From a bacterium (lineage in GTDB: Bacteria; JAGOBX01): a stretch of 51,023 nucleotides of DNA. Position numbers and translations under genes: made by a program. The notes beneath the pieces are model-generated. The model did not search any database. It had not been told where the DNA came from and saw only the letters and a program-made list of their open reading frames with translations. The DNA is taken from positions 1-51,023 of the forward strand of contig JAKPEO010000068.1 in assembly GCA_029551925.1 (NCBI GenBank), written 5' to 3'. Below, one piece after another: positions 1 through 8,239 of the stretch. The number at the start of each line of letters is the position of its first letter. Within the stretch, counting starts at the first letter, position 1.

Positions 1-241
1 TTTTATAGTTAGCTATTATTACATATACTCTTTGCAGCATTTGTTCTTCAATATTGTGAACTACCTTTCCGCTCTCTCGTTTATCTATTATGCACACGCT
101 CATTTTTTTTATTATTTTATGTTTCTTTTCTATTTCTCGAAAAAGAAGCAAACCAGCATCGCTCGTTATATCACCGCCTTTAAATTCAACAATTATTTCC
201 TGTTTTTTTATTCCTTTGAATCTAATAATTTCTGATTTCAT
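1..241 (-). mobile_element. Edge of an IS1380-family insertion sequence
   Basis: The left edge holds the first third or less of an IS1380-type element, recognised from the transposase N-terminus it encodes. The rest lies outside the window. I could not identify the terminal inverted repeat; it should lie to the right of the transposase start, somewhere after position 241, so the stated right border is only the coding start. Confidence 0.75.
2..241 (-). CDS. IS1380-family transposase, N-terminal 80 residues (partial)
   Basis: A reading frame starts with ATG at 239-241 and stays open to the window edge, so it is truncated only by the window. My translation contains EFKGGDITSDAGLLLFREIE followed by a DKR segment, a VHNIEEQMLQR segment and VIIANYK. 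This matches the start of IS1380-family DDE transposases, which typically read GGDLTSDAGLLLLRELD, then a D-R-Q/E segment, then a motif ending in QR-YGIALGYED. The catalytic DDE residues lie beyond the edge, so whether the copy is intact cannot be judged. No clear Shine-Dalgarno motif precedes the start. It points toward the outside of the window, away from the response regulator gene, whose 3' end it neighbours. Confidence 0.85.
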   Translation of the reverse strand, partial: MKSEIIRFKGIKKQEIIVEFKGGDITSDAGLLLFREIEKKHKIIKKMSVCIIDKRESGKVVHNIEEQMLQRVYVIIANYK

Positions 242-600
242 TGAAATACTCCATTTGCTTGTTTTAATACTATTTATATCAGCAGATTTGCTCAAAATCT
301 TTATTTTTTTTATAAATTTTTATTCCGTTTTTTGAGAAATATTTTTTTCTAATTTTATTGCTGATTGTATTGATTTTATTAGTGTTTTATATGCCTTTTG
401 TTTAATTATTATGAAATATGCAGGTTAAAATTGAAATCCCGAAAACTGAAAACATTGAAAATAACTATGACTAAACAGCATAATTTGAAAGTCAAGGATA
501 AAGTGCTGATGATATTAAAAGATAACGCAGTAGAAAAAAAAATATCAGTGATTTTTTCTTATTATGACTGCGTTTTTCTCAGAGATAGATTTAAAGCGCG
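242..600. other. Intergenic stretch between the IS1380 transposase start and the response regulator gene
   Basis: This A+T-rich stretch has no convincing gene. It should contain the IS1380 end and its junction with host DNA, which I could not locate. A small hairpin (AGATTT at 284-289, AAATCT at 295-300, loop GCTCA) is followed by a T-rich run from 301, so it could weakly terminate plus-strand transcription. A short open frame at 467-628 (+) has no ribosome binding site and no recognisable product. No strong terminator for the response regulator is visible here. Confidence 0.4.
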
Positions 601-1938
601 CTATGCTTTTTTTAAAATCTTATTATAGAGTGTTTTCCTTGATATTCCTAATATTTTAGCAGTTTGAGAAATATTATTATTAGTCATTTCCAATATTTTT
701 TTTATATATTCTTCTTCTACTTCTTCCAATGTTTTTATCTTTGATTTTTTATTTGTCATTAAATCTTTATTTAATAATTTAGCATAACCGTCGGTTAATT
801 CTGTAAGTGTTAAAATATTACCTGCGGCAAGCAAACATAATCTTTCTATAACATTTTGTAATTCTCTGACATTACCGGGCCAATCATAATCTTCAAATAA
901 TTTTATAAGTTTCTCATCTGCGCCAGAAATATCAAGATTATATTTTTTATTAAATGTTTTAATAAAATAATCTACTAATAATCTTATATCTTCCTTATGT
1001 TCTTTAAGTTGTGGCAATTCAATAGGAAAAACGCTCAAACGATAATACAAATCTTCGCGAAATCTACGCTCTTTTATTGCTTGTTCTAAATTCAACGAAG
1101 TTGCGGCTATTATTCTTCCAGAAAATTGTATCTCTTTTGTATCGCCGATACGCATAAATTTTTTTTCTTCTATTACCTTCAATAATTTCGCTTGCGAATT
1201 TAATGAAAGTGCGCCAATCTCATCTAAAAACAAATCGCCGTCTGTAACCGCTTCCAATTTTCCATATTGAAAAGTATACGCACCGGTATATGCGCCTTTT
1301 ATATGCCCAAAAAATTCGTTTTCTATTAATGTTTCCGGTATAGCTGCGCAATTAATAGATATAAACGGTTTATCGCGTCTCTTTGATTTTTTATGTATTA
1401 ATTGCGCTAATAAATTTTTACCTGTGCCACTTGCACCTAAAATCAAAATTGAAACATCTTTATCATACACATTTTTAATTTTTTCCAATACCTCTTTGAT
1501 TTTTTCTGATATGCCAATAAATTCAATGTCAGACTGATATGATTTTATTTCATTTTCTAATTGCCAGACCTTTCTTTTCAATTCACGAGTATTAACCGCA
1601 TTTTCTATTATCAATTTTAACTCGTCAAAATTATAGGGTTTTACTAAATAATCCACTGCCCCTTTTTTTACACAATTAATTGCATCACGAATATTGTCAT
1701 TAGCAGTTGCCATTATCACAATTATATCCGGATAAAGATTCATTAATTCATCTAAAAATGCGATGCCGCTGCCGTCCGGTAAATTTATATCAAGCAGCAC
1801 TATATCAATATAATGGTATTTTACTACCTCCCTCGCTTCTTTGAGAGTATTCGCAGTTTTTATAGTATAATAGTTTTCTAATAAATTAACTAATGGCTTG
1901 ATTAAATTATTATCATCATCAACTAAAAGTATATTCAT
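601..1938 (-). CDS. NtrC-family sigma-54-dependent response regulator
   Basis: This cytoplasmic transcription activator should work with RNA polymerase holding sigma-54 after phosphorylation by an unidentified sensor kinase. The receiver domain (1-115) has the acidic triad DDD at 7-9, phosphoacceptor Asp50, Thr78 and Lys100. The AAA+ domain (about 140-365) has Walker A GASGTGKN at 168-175, the sigma-54 contact loop GAYTGA at 215-220 (a variant of GAFTGA) and Walker B DGDLFLDE at 233-240. A Fis-type helix-turn-helix ends the protein (ISQTAKILGISRKTLYNKIL). The 445-residue length is normal. Walker A ends in Asn where Glu is usual. The gene lies 6 nt downstream of radA, last in the dapB-mlaD-radA run, and no kinase gene is in the window. 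Its target genes cannot be inferred. Confidence 0.93.
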   Translation of the reverse strand: MNILLVDDDNNLIKPLVNLLENYYTIKTANTLKEAREVVKYHYIDIVLLDINLPDGSGIAFLDELMNLYPDIIVIMATANDNIRDAINCVKKGAVDYLVKPYNFDELKLIIENAVNTRELKRKVWQLENEIKSYQSDIEFIGISEKIKEVLEKIKNVYDKDVSILILGASGTGKNLLAQLIHKKSKRRDKPFISINCAAIPETLIENEFFGHIKGAYTGAYTFQYGKLEAVTDGDLFLDEIGALSLNSQAKLLKVIEEKKFMRIGDTKEIQFSGRIIAATSLNLEQAIKERRFREDLYYRLSVFPIELPQLKEHKEDIRLLVDYFIKTFNKKYNLDISGADEKLIKLFEDYDWPGNVRELQNVIERLCLLAAGNILTLTELTDGYAKLLNKDLMTNKKSKIKTLEEVEEEYIKKILEMTNNNISQTAKILGISRKTLYNKILKKA

Positions 1939-1944
1939 AAAAAA

Positions 1945-3300
1945 TCAAAAATATTTTAGTAATTCTTTTATATTGCCAATTGTATGAATTTTAATATTTT
2001 GCGAAATGTCAGATTTTTCAAAATTTAAAATATTTTGATCTGATACAATACAATTATCTATTCCATTTTTTCTGCATTCATTGAATCTATCAAGCATTCG
2101 CGCAGCAGCGCGTATTTCGCCAGTCAATCCCAATTCGCCAATAAATGCGCTGCGCACACTTATCGCTCTATCTTTGACTGATGAAATTATTGACATCGCA
2201 ATCGCTAAATCAATCGCCGGATCGTCAATATCCAATCCGCCGGTTATATTCACAAATACATCTTTATCTATTAATGATATTCCGCAATGTTTTTCTATTA
2301 CTGCTATTATTACAGATAATCTCGATATTGATATTCCGCGCGCAACACGGCGAGCATTACCATAAATCGCGGAATTTACTAATGCTTGTATTTCTATTAG
2401 CAGAGGTCTGCTGCCTTCTATTACTACGCTGTTTGACACGCCGGCAACTTTATCTTTACGATTAAAATAAAATAAATTTGAATAATTATTTATTCCGCGC
2501 AAACCTTTATCTGTCATTTCAAATACCGCAATTTCATTTGTTGCGCCAAAACGATTTTTTATACTTTTCAATATTCGAAAGTCATTTGTTTTTTCGCCTT
2601 CAAAATACAAGGCTGTATCTACTAAATGTTCTAAAACGCGCGGTCCTGCAAATTCGCCGGTTTTAGTTATATGTCCAATTATAAAAACCACTATATTTCG
2701 CGGTTTGGCGTATTCCATTAATTTTAATGCGCATTCGCGCACTTGATTTATATTGCCAGGCGCCGATTGAACAGCGGAATCATAAATAGTCTGTATTGAA
2801 TCTATCACAATCACAGATGGCTTGATTTTTTCTGCAGTATTCAAAATTTTCGATATTTCAATTTCTTGCAGAAGCAATATTTTTGGATTTTTTAATTTTA
2901 ATCTATCAGCCCGAATCTTGATTTGTTCAGGCGATTCTTCGCCGGCTATATATAAAACTATATCAGATAAATTTTCAATAATTTGCAGCATTAAAGTTGA
3001 TTTGCCAATGCCCGGACTACCACCCAATAATATTAACGACGACGGTACAATACCACCGCCTATCAATTCATCAAATTCAGAAATACCTGTTTTTTGTCTG
3101 GTTATTTTTACCGAATCTATTTCCGTTAATTTTATTGGTGCTGACGGCTCTTTTAAATTAATATTAGTTTTAGATATATCTTCGTCTATAATTTCTACAA
3201 ATGAATTATAAATATTGCACTGCGGGCATTTGCCGAGCCATTTATTTGTCTCATAACCACAGCCATTACAAAGATATTTAATTTTATTTTTTTTAACCAT
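1945..3300 (-). CDS. radA: DNA repair protein RadA
   Basis: RadA is a RecA-like ATPase that acts as a branch-migration helicase in recombinational repair. The 451-residue protein has the full family layout: a C4 zinc finger (Cys11, Cys14, Cys25, Cys28), Walker A GGSPGIGKST at 93-102, the RadA-specific KNRFG motif at 248-252, and a C-terminal Lon-protease-like domain from about residue 275 without a protease role. The start is the ATG at 3298-3300; no strong ribosome binding site precedes it. It begins 13 nt after mlaD and ends 6 nt before the response regulator start, so the genes are probably cotranscribed. All key motifs are intact. Confidence 0.97.
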   Translation of the reverse strand: MVKKNKIKYLCNGCGYETNKWLGKCPQCNIYNSFVEIIDEDISKTNINLKEPSAPIKLTEIDSVKITRQKTGISEFDELIGGGIVPSSLILLGGSPGIGKSTLMLQIIENLSDIVLYIAGEESPEQIKIRADRLKLKNPKILLLQEIEISKILNTAEKIKPSVIVIDSIQTIYDSAVQSAPGNINQVRECALKLMEYAKPRNIVVFIIGHITKTGEFAGPRVLEHLVDTALYFEGEKTNDFRILKSIKNRFGATNEIAVFEMTDKGLRGINNYSNLFYFNRKDKVAGVSNSVVIEGSRPLLIEIQALVNSAIYGNARRVARGISISRLSVIIAVIEKHCGISLIDKDVFVNITGGLDIDDPAIDLAIAMSIISSVKDRAISVRSAFIGELGLTGEIRAAARMLDRFNECRKNGIDNCIVSDQNILNFEKSDISQNIKIHTIGNIKELLKYF

Positions 3301-3313
3301 AGTGATTTTATAT

Positions 3314-4693
3314 TTATTTTTTCTGTTGCGAAGCTGCGGGCTGCTGCTGTTTCTGGGTCTGCGGTTGAGCCGTAGGACGCGGAGCTTGCGGACGCGACGG
3401 CGCTTGCTGCTGCGGCGCTAATTTTCTTTTTAATTCGCGTTCTTCTGCTTCTAATTGTTTTCTAAACTCGTAATATTCTTCTGGCGAGACATATTTCGCT
3501 TTATTCAATAACACGCCGGGATTATGCTTTAAATACAAAGTTGTCATTTGCAGATTTTCCGCTAATTTTTGAACATCAAAACTAAATTGTTTGTTGTGAA
3601 TCAGCACGCCGAGCAGTCCTTTTTCAGTCCGCAGCGCTTCTAAATTAAAATTCAACACTTCGATCGTCTTATCAAGTTTGGTAGTAATGTTAGAAAAATT
3701 TTTTATACTCTGAGCTAATTCTTTTTCGTTTTTGCTCAATAAATCAGCGAGCGATTTAGAAGCAATATTGAAATTGTCAATAGACGCTTCAAAAGTTTTT
3801 CTCTTATTTTTTACAGCTGTTTCAATTTCAGTTGCCGCGCTGTTTAGTTTTTTGCCCATTTCAGTTAAATCATTTTGCAGATTCGCAGTAGCATTTTCCA
3901 ATGTCTTTATTGTTTTAGTCAAATTATCAATCATTTCATTAATTTTAGCATTATTTTTAACGCCTATTGAATTTAAAGTTTCAGAAAACACAGAAATATC
4001 TCTGATTATTTTATTTACATTTTCTTCATTTGCTGAAATCATCTTCTTCAATGACACAGTGGATTCGCTCATATTTTTCAAAGACAATTCAAAATTGCCT
4101 AATCCCTTATTTATATGATTTTTATTAGTATTGATTAATTCAGAAATATTTTTTATAGCGGTAGATAAATTATCAATTGCTAATCGTAATTTCGCTTTTA
4201 CATCTTTTTCAACAAATACATCATTAAATCCATCAATCGCTTTATTCAATCCACGAATAACATCCATTGTCCCAGCTATAATTTCATCTATTTTCTGCGG
4301 CTCTATGCCTATCAATTCTTCGCCCGGCGTAATATTCGGCACGCCGGCCGTGCCCGGATCTATTTCAATATATTTCTCTCCCATTAATCCTGCTTGATTT
4401 ATGTATATCTTCGCATCTTTCTTTATCGCTATTCTATCTTCAAGCCAAATTTCAAGCCGAACTTTTGTTATATTGTCTATTGTAATAAACTCTATATTCC
4501 GCACTTTTCCCAATTTCACGCCTGACACCATTACAGGTCCGTCTTTTAGTATGCCATTAGCAAAATTAAAAATAGCGTAAAATGTCAGACCTTTACTTAA
4601 TTTCCATTCGCCTAATTTCAGCATTAAAAACACTAATAATATAACTGCAATAAATATAGTAGACCCTACAAACACTAAATTTTTTTGTTTCAT
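3314..4693 (-). CDS. MlaD-like MCE-domain protein, membrane-anchored lipid-transport component
   Basis: MCE proteins of the MlaD type are inner-membrane-anchored periplasmic subunits of ABC systems that move lipids between the membranes. Here one transmembrane helix (about 8-26) is followed by an MCE domain (about 37-118), a long helical region predicted as coiled coil (about 125-390), and a Pro/Gln/Ala-rich tail (about 425-459). The frame opens one codon earlier with TTG, but the ATG at 4691-4693 is preferred because AGGA lies about 8 nt upstream. Permease and ATPase partners (MlaE, MlaF) are not in the window. The DNA coding the tail (about 3320-3420) is clearly G+C-richer than its surroundings. 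Confidence 0.88.
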   Translation of the reverse strand: MKQKNLVFVGSTIFIAVILLVFLMLKLGEWKLSKGLTFYAIFNFANGILKDGPVMVSGVKLGKVRNIEFITIDNITKVRLEIWLEDRIAIKKDAKIYINQAGLMGEKYIEIDPGTAGVPNITPGEELIGIEPQKIDEIIAGTMDVIRGLNKAIDGFNDVFVEKDVKAKLRLAIDNLSTAIKNISELINTNKNHINKGLGNFELSLKNMSESTVSLKKMISANEENVNKIIRDISVFSETLNSIGVKNNAKINEMIDNLTKTIKTLENATANLQNDLTEMGKKLNSAATEIETAVKNKRKTFEASIDNFNIASKSLADLLSKNEKELAQSIKNFSNITTKLDKTIEVLNFNLEALRTEKGLLGVLIHNKQFSFDVQKLAENLQMTTLYLKHNPGVLLNKAKYVSPEEYYEFRKQLEAEERELKRKLAPQQQAPSRPQAPRPTAQPQTQKQQQPAASQQKK

Positions 4694-4711
4694 CAATTAT
4701 TCCTAAAAAAA

Positions 4712-5512
4712 TTATAATCCCAAAACTTCCGCCATCGAATATAAACCTGTTTCTTTTCTTTTAAGCCAAACTGCGGCATTTACAGCGCCATTTGCAAATG
4801 TCTCGCGACTGTGCGCTTTATGCGTTAATTCTATTCTTTCGCCAGGTCCTGCAAATATCACAGTATGTTCGCCTACTATATCGCCAGCGCGCACTGCTAA
4901 TATTCCGATTTCTTCTTTTGTCCGTTCGCCGATCATACCTTCGCGACCATAAACAGCGCATTTTTCTAAATTGCGATTTACAGCGGAAGCGATAACCTCT
5001 GCGAGTTTCATCGCTGTTCCTGACGGGCTATCTTTTTTTTTGTTATGATGTGCTTCGACTATTTCAATATCATAATTCTGCCCTATGATTTTTGCTGTCT
5101 CCGCCGCTATCTTAAATAATAAATTCACGCCGATACTCATATTAGGCGAAAATACCACTGCGTTCGTTTTAGAAAAATTTTCAATTATTCTTTTTTGGTC
5201 TTCTGAAAAACCAGTTGTGCCTATAATTATTTTCTTATTCGTATTTTTAAGTTTTTCCAATAAATTCAAAGTCGAACTAACAGTGCTAAAATCAATTATT
5301 ATTTCGCAGTCGTTCGTAAATTTATCAATATTATCAGTCAATATAACATTTAATTCTGAAATGGCTAAAATATCTCCAATATTTTTATTTACTAATGGAT
5401 GCCCGCTTTTTTCAAGCGCTGCGGTTAATTTCGTTTCTTTATTTGCTAATATAGAATTAATTATCATTCTGCCCATTCTACCTAATGCGCCAACTACTCC
5501 AATATTAATCAT
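4712..5512 (-). CDS. dapB: 4-hydroxy-tetrahydrodipicolinate reductase
   Basis: DapB makes tetrahydrodipicolinate with NAD(P)H, in the lysine and diaminopimelate pathway that feeds peptidoglycan synthesis. The 266-residue length is typical. The N-terminal nucleotide-binding motif GVVGALGRMGRM is present, as is the catalytic block EAHHNKKKDSPSGTA, with the active-site His and Lys and the SGTA substrate loop. A GGGGAAAG ribosome binding site precedes the ATG at 5510-5512. It heads the dapB-mlaD-radA-regulator run, with 18 nt to mlaD. A candidate promoter lies just upstream. Confidence 0.97.
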   Translation of the reverse strand: MINIGVVGALGRMGRMIINSILANKETKLTAALEKSGHPLVNKNIGDILAISELNVILTDNIDKFTNDCEIIIDFSTVSSTLNLLEKLKNTNKKIIIGTTGFSEDQKRIIENFSKTNAVVFSPNMSIGVNLLFKIAAETAKIIGQNYDIEIVEAHHNKKKDSPSGTAMKLAEVIASAVNRNLEKCAVYGREGMIGERTKEEIGILAVRAGDIVGEHTVIFAGPGERIELTHKAHSRETFANGAVNAAVWLKRKETGLYSMAEVLGL

Positions 5513-5544
5513 ATTTCTTTCCCCTTATCCTAAAATTTTCAAAT

Positions 5545-5574
5545 TTTATAAAGTTAATTGTAAAATTTTAACAA
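5545..5574 (-). promoter_or_regulatory. Candidate sigma-70-type promoter for dapB and following genes
   Basis: On the minus strand TTGTTA (5574-5569) and TATAAA (5550-5545) are separated by 18 nt, about 33 nt upstream of the dapB start. The surroundings are very A+T-rich, so chance matches are likely. Confidence 0.4.
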
Positions 5575-5632
5575 ATTTTTGCAAGATTTTTTATTTATTT
5601 TTTTTAATATTTTTCAGAAATGACCGCTATTA

Positions 5633-6571
5633 TTATGCATTTGCCATTTTTTTGATTGCAGAACGAATCAACGCTTCGCAAGTTTTTCCTGATTGCGGAT
5701 AATCTGCGATACCGTAAATTATTTCTATTTCAGACAATAAATTCTTCTGATTATTTTCCAATTTAAATTTTATTAATTTTAATTTCAATTCTTCTAATTT
5801 ATTAAAAGTTTGTTCATAATCCATATCCGGAAAAATTATTGAAATTATCGTATTGTACAGCATTGCTAACACATCTATTTTTCTTAAATGTTTCTTCAAA
5901 AAATCAGTTAAAATTTTTAATAGATTAGCCGAAAGTTCAGCATTATTTTTCGCAAGATTATTTAAATTATTTATTTCTATAAGAGCAATAGAAAATTTAG
6001 TGTTTAATCTTTCTGCTTCAATAATGTGTCTATATAAATTTTCATATAAAAAATCTTGATTAAATAGCAAAGTCGTAGGATCGAAAATATTAAAATCATC
6101 TAATTTTTCTACTATTTCCAAAGTAATATTGCTTTTCAAAATCAATAAATGATTATTTATTATCGGTAAAATATCATTTAATTCAATATTACTACTCAAT
6201 GTTTGCAGTAAAATCAAATATCCGAATCTGCGATTATTCTGTAAATCTATTGGGATTATGAATATCTGTTCTAATTTATCAGTAAGCGTTTTCTTCAAAT
6301 ATTCAAATATCGGATTATTTTTTTGTTTTATTCCTATTGGTTCCAATATCTGTTTAGCATCTAAATATTTTTTTATATAGAAATCTTGAAATAATTTAGA
6401 CGAAAGCCCGTAATAATCAATTATGCTGTCTGTATTATTTTTTTGATTATGAAACAGAATAAAACCCTTATTCAATTTCGTTTCATTTAATATATTTTGC
6501 AATATAATTCTGCACAAATTTTTAAAATCAAAAAACAAAGTAATTTTATCATGGTCTATTATTTTTTTCAT
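5633..6571 (-). CDS. GAF-like plus degenerate GGDEF-domain protein
   Basis: The N-terminal half (about 1-150) looks like a GAF-type sensory domain. The C-terminal half (about 163-312) follows the diguanylate cyclase fold: DPTTLLFNQDFLYENL matches the usual D-x-LT-L-NR start, and SIALIEINNLNNL matches the usual hD-D-FK segment. The catalytic signature is gone: where GGDEF should stand the sequence reads YNTII (239-243), followed by the expected hydrophobic strand and Pro. Synthesis of c-di-GMP is therefore not expected; a scaffold or effector role is an inference. The ATG at 6569-6571 is chosen over an in-frame TTG at 6599-6601, because weak promoter-like sequence overlaps the extension. It stands alone, divergent from greA. 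Confidence 0.72.
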   Translation of the reverse strand: MKKIIDHDKITLFFDFKNLCRIILQNILNETKLNKGFILFHNQKNNTDSIIDYYGLSSKLFQDFYIKKYLDAKQILEPIGIKQKNNPIFEYLKKTLTDKLEQIFIIPIDLQNNRRFGYLILLQTLSSNIELNDILPIINNHLLILKSNITLEIVEKLDDFNIFDPTTLLFNQDFLYENLYRHIIEAERLNTKFSIALIEINNLNNLAKNNAELSANLLKILTDFLKKHLRKIDVLAMLYNTIISIIFPDMDYEQTFNKLEELKLKLIKFKLENNQKNLLSEIEIIYGIADYPQSGKTCEALIRSAIKKMANA

Positions 6572-6620
6572 AATATTTAATAGTATAAAATATTTTTTCA
6601 AAAAATCAATAATAAAATAC

Positions 6621-6648
6621 TTGAAATTTACAGAAATTTATTTATAAT
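6621..6648 (+). promoter_or_regulatory. Promoter for greA-mcsB
   Basis: TTGAAA (6621-6626) and a perfect TATAAT (6643-6648) are separated by 16 nt. Transcription would start near 6655, leaving a leader of about 40 nt before the greA start. Confidence 0.65.
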
Positions 6649-6694
6649 ATTTACTTCAAATTTTTTAAATATTATTTTTAGAGGGATTAATGAA

Positions 6695-7165
6695 ATGAAA
6701 GAATTATTGATGTCGCAAGAAACTTACGACAAACTAAAAAGCGAATTAAACGAACTAAACGAAGAAAAACCGAAAGTTCAGGAATTAATTGCAGAAGCGC
6801 GTTCACACGGAGATTTAAGTGAAAACGCTGAATATCATGCGGCGCGCGAACGCTTAGCTTTTATTGAAGCGCGTATATCTCAAATAGGTGCAAAACTTGC
6901 AAATGCAAAAATCATAGATCCTAAAAAAATAAAAGCAAACAAAGTCGGCTACGGAGTAACAGTAAAATTATTAAACAAAAACACAAAAAAAGTAGATGAA
7001 TTCACTGTAGTTGGCGATGGCGAAGCAGACCCAGATAAATCAGAAATTTCAATGAATTCGCCTATTGGCAAAGCCATTATGGATTTAAAAGAAGGCGATG
7101 AAGTTGAAGTAAAATTACCATTAGGCATAGTGAAATACAAAATTAAACAGATATATGTAAAATAA
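6695..7165 (+). CDS. greA: Transcription elongation factor GreA
   Basis: GreA binds the secondary channel of RNA polymerase and stimulates cleavage of backtracked RNA. The 156-residue protein is of normal length. Its N-terminal coiled coil (about 1-75) carries the [16 protein letters not shown] segment with the acidic tip residues that act at the polymerase active site. The C-terminal globular domain contains [17 protein letters not shown], where GreA proteins usually have SPIGRAL. GAGGG at 6681-6685 lies 9 nt before the ATG at 6695. Another ATG at 6690 is out of frame and stops after two codons. mcsB follows after 15 nt and is probably cotranscribed. Confidence 0.97.
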   Translation: MKELLMSQETYDKLKSELNELNEEKPKVQELIAEARSHGDLSENAEYHAARERLAFIEARISQIGAKLANAKIIDPKKIKANKVGYGVTVKLLNKNTKKVDEFTVVGDGEADPDKSEISMNSPIGKAIMDLKEGDEVEVKLPLGIVKYKIKQIYVK

Positions 7166-7180
7166 CATTCAAAATAATCT

Positions 7181-8239
7181 ATGAGCAGTATATTTGAAAA
7201 CGCAATTAAAACGCCAGGTAATTGGTTATTAGAAAATGGTCCTAATTCTGATATTGTATTATCGTGTAGAATTAGATTAGCGAGAAATTTAAAAAATGAA
7301 TTATTTCCGCATTATATAAAAAAAGAAAACTCCAAAAAATTAAAGGAAAATTTAAAAAAAATAATATCTAATTGCGCTTCTTTAAATAATTCCGAATTTT
7401 ATGAAATGTCTGATATAACGCATTCTCAAAAAATGCTGTTATTAGAAAGACATTTAATAAGCAAAGAATTAGCAGAAAAAGAATTCGGTATGTTAGCAGT
7501 CAGTTCTGACGAAAAATTAAGTATTATGGTTAATGAAGAAGATCATTTAAGATTGCAGGCATTCGGTTCTGGACTCCAATTATCAGAAGTCTGGGAAAAG
7601 ATTAATAAATTAGACGATGAACTAGCGGAACAAGTAGAATTTGCATATTCGGAAAAATATGGTTTTTTGACCGCCTGCCCGACAAATGTCGGCACCGGTA
7701 TGCGTTGTTCTATATTAGTTCATCTTCCGGGCATAATTTTAATAAATCAACTTAAAAGCATTCATAAAGCAATAGAAAAATTAGGGCTGACAATACGCGG
7801 CTATTACGGCGAAGGTAGCGAAGCGATAGGTAATTTTTTTCAAATATCCAATCAAATTACACTCGGATTGTCAGAAGAACAAATAATAGACAAAATCAAT
7901 AATATCGGAAAAAAAATAGTTGAACACGAAGAAAACGCAAGAAAAGTATTATTACAGGAATCTAAAATACGGCTTGAAGATCAAATATACCGCGCTCTCG
8001 GAATATTAAAAAATGCGCGTATTATCTCGACTAATGAAACAATGAGTTTATTATCATTTATTAGATTAGCAGTTGATTTAAAAATAATCAAAGATATTAC
8101 AATATCTACTTTAAATGAGATATTAGTTTTTTTGCAGCCCGGTCATTTGCAAAAAATCGCCGGCAAAGAATTATCTCCAGAAAAACGCGATTTTATCCGC
8201 GCTAAGATGATACGCGAAAAATTTTCAAACGCTAACTGA
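7181..8239 (+). CDS. mcsB: Protein arginine kinase McsB
   Basis: McsB phosphorylates protein arginines, which in Bacillus marks proteins for ClpCP. The 352-residue protein has the phosphagen-kinase fold signatures: DIVLSCRIRLARNL near the N-terminus (ATP-phosphate-binding arginines), NEEDHLRLQ at 118-126, CPTNVGTGMRCS at 166-177 with the conserved Cys166, and GEGSEAIGNFFQISN at 210-224. The C-terminal RDFIRA at 336-341 fits the RDXXRA phosphoarginine pocket used for allosteric control, which separates McsB from ordinary arginine or creatine kinases. Unlike the Bacillus operon, no mcsA, ctsR or clpC is adjacent; the partner is greA. Its last 8 nt overlap the convergent gene, so no terminator separates them. 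Confidence 0.9.
   Translation: MSSIFENAIKTPGNWLLENGPNSDIVLSCRIRLARNLKNELFPHYIKKENSKKLKENLKKIISNCASLNNSEFYEMSDITHSQKMLLLERHLISKELAEKEFGMLAVSSDEKLSIMVNEEDHLRLQAFGSGLQLSEVWEKINKLDDELAEQVEFAYSEKYGFLTACPTNVGTGMRCSILVHLPGIILINQLKSIHKAIEKLGLTIRGYYGEGSEAIGNFFQISNQITLGLSEEQIIDKINNIGKKIVEHEENARKVLLQESKIRLEDQIYRALGILKNARIISTNETMSLLSFIRLAVDLKIIKDITISTLNEILVFLQPGHLQKIAGKELSPEKRDFIRAKMIREKFSNAN

Noticed and set aside
32-335. Two overlapping hydrophobic open frames on the plus strand at the left edge
   Set aside because: They are mirror images of the IS1380 transposase frame on the minus strand and of the A+T-rich region beyond it.
467-628. Short plus-strand open frame (53 residues from ATG)
   Set aside because: No ribosome binding site, no recognisable motif, and it runs into the 3' end of the response regulator gene on the other strand.
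6572-6601. TTG start extending the degenerate GGDEF protein by 10 residues
   Set aside because: No ribosome binding site, and promoter-like sequence overlaps this extension; the ATG at 6571 is a better choice.
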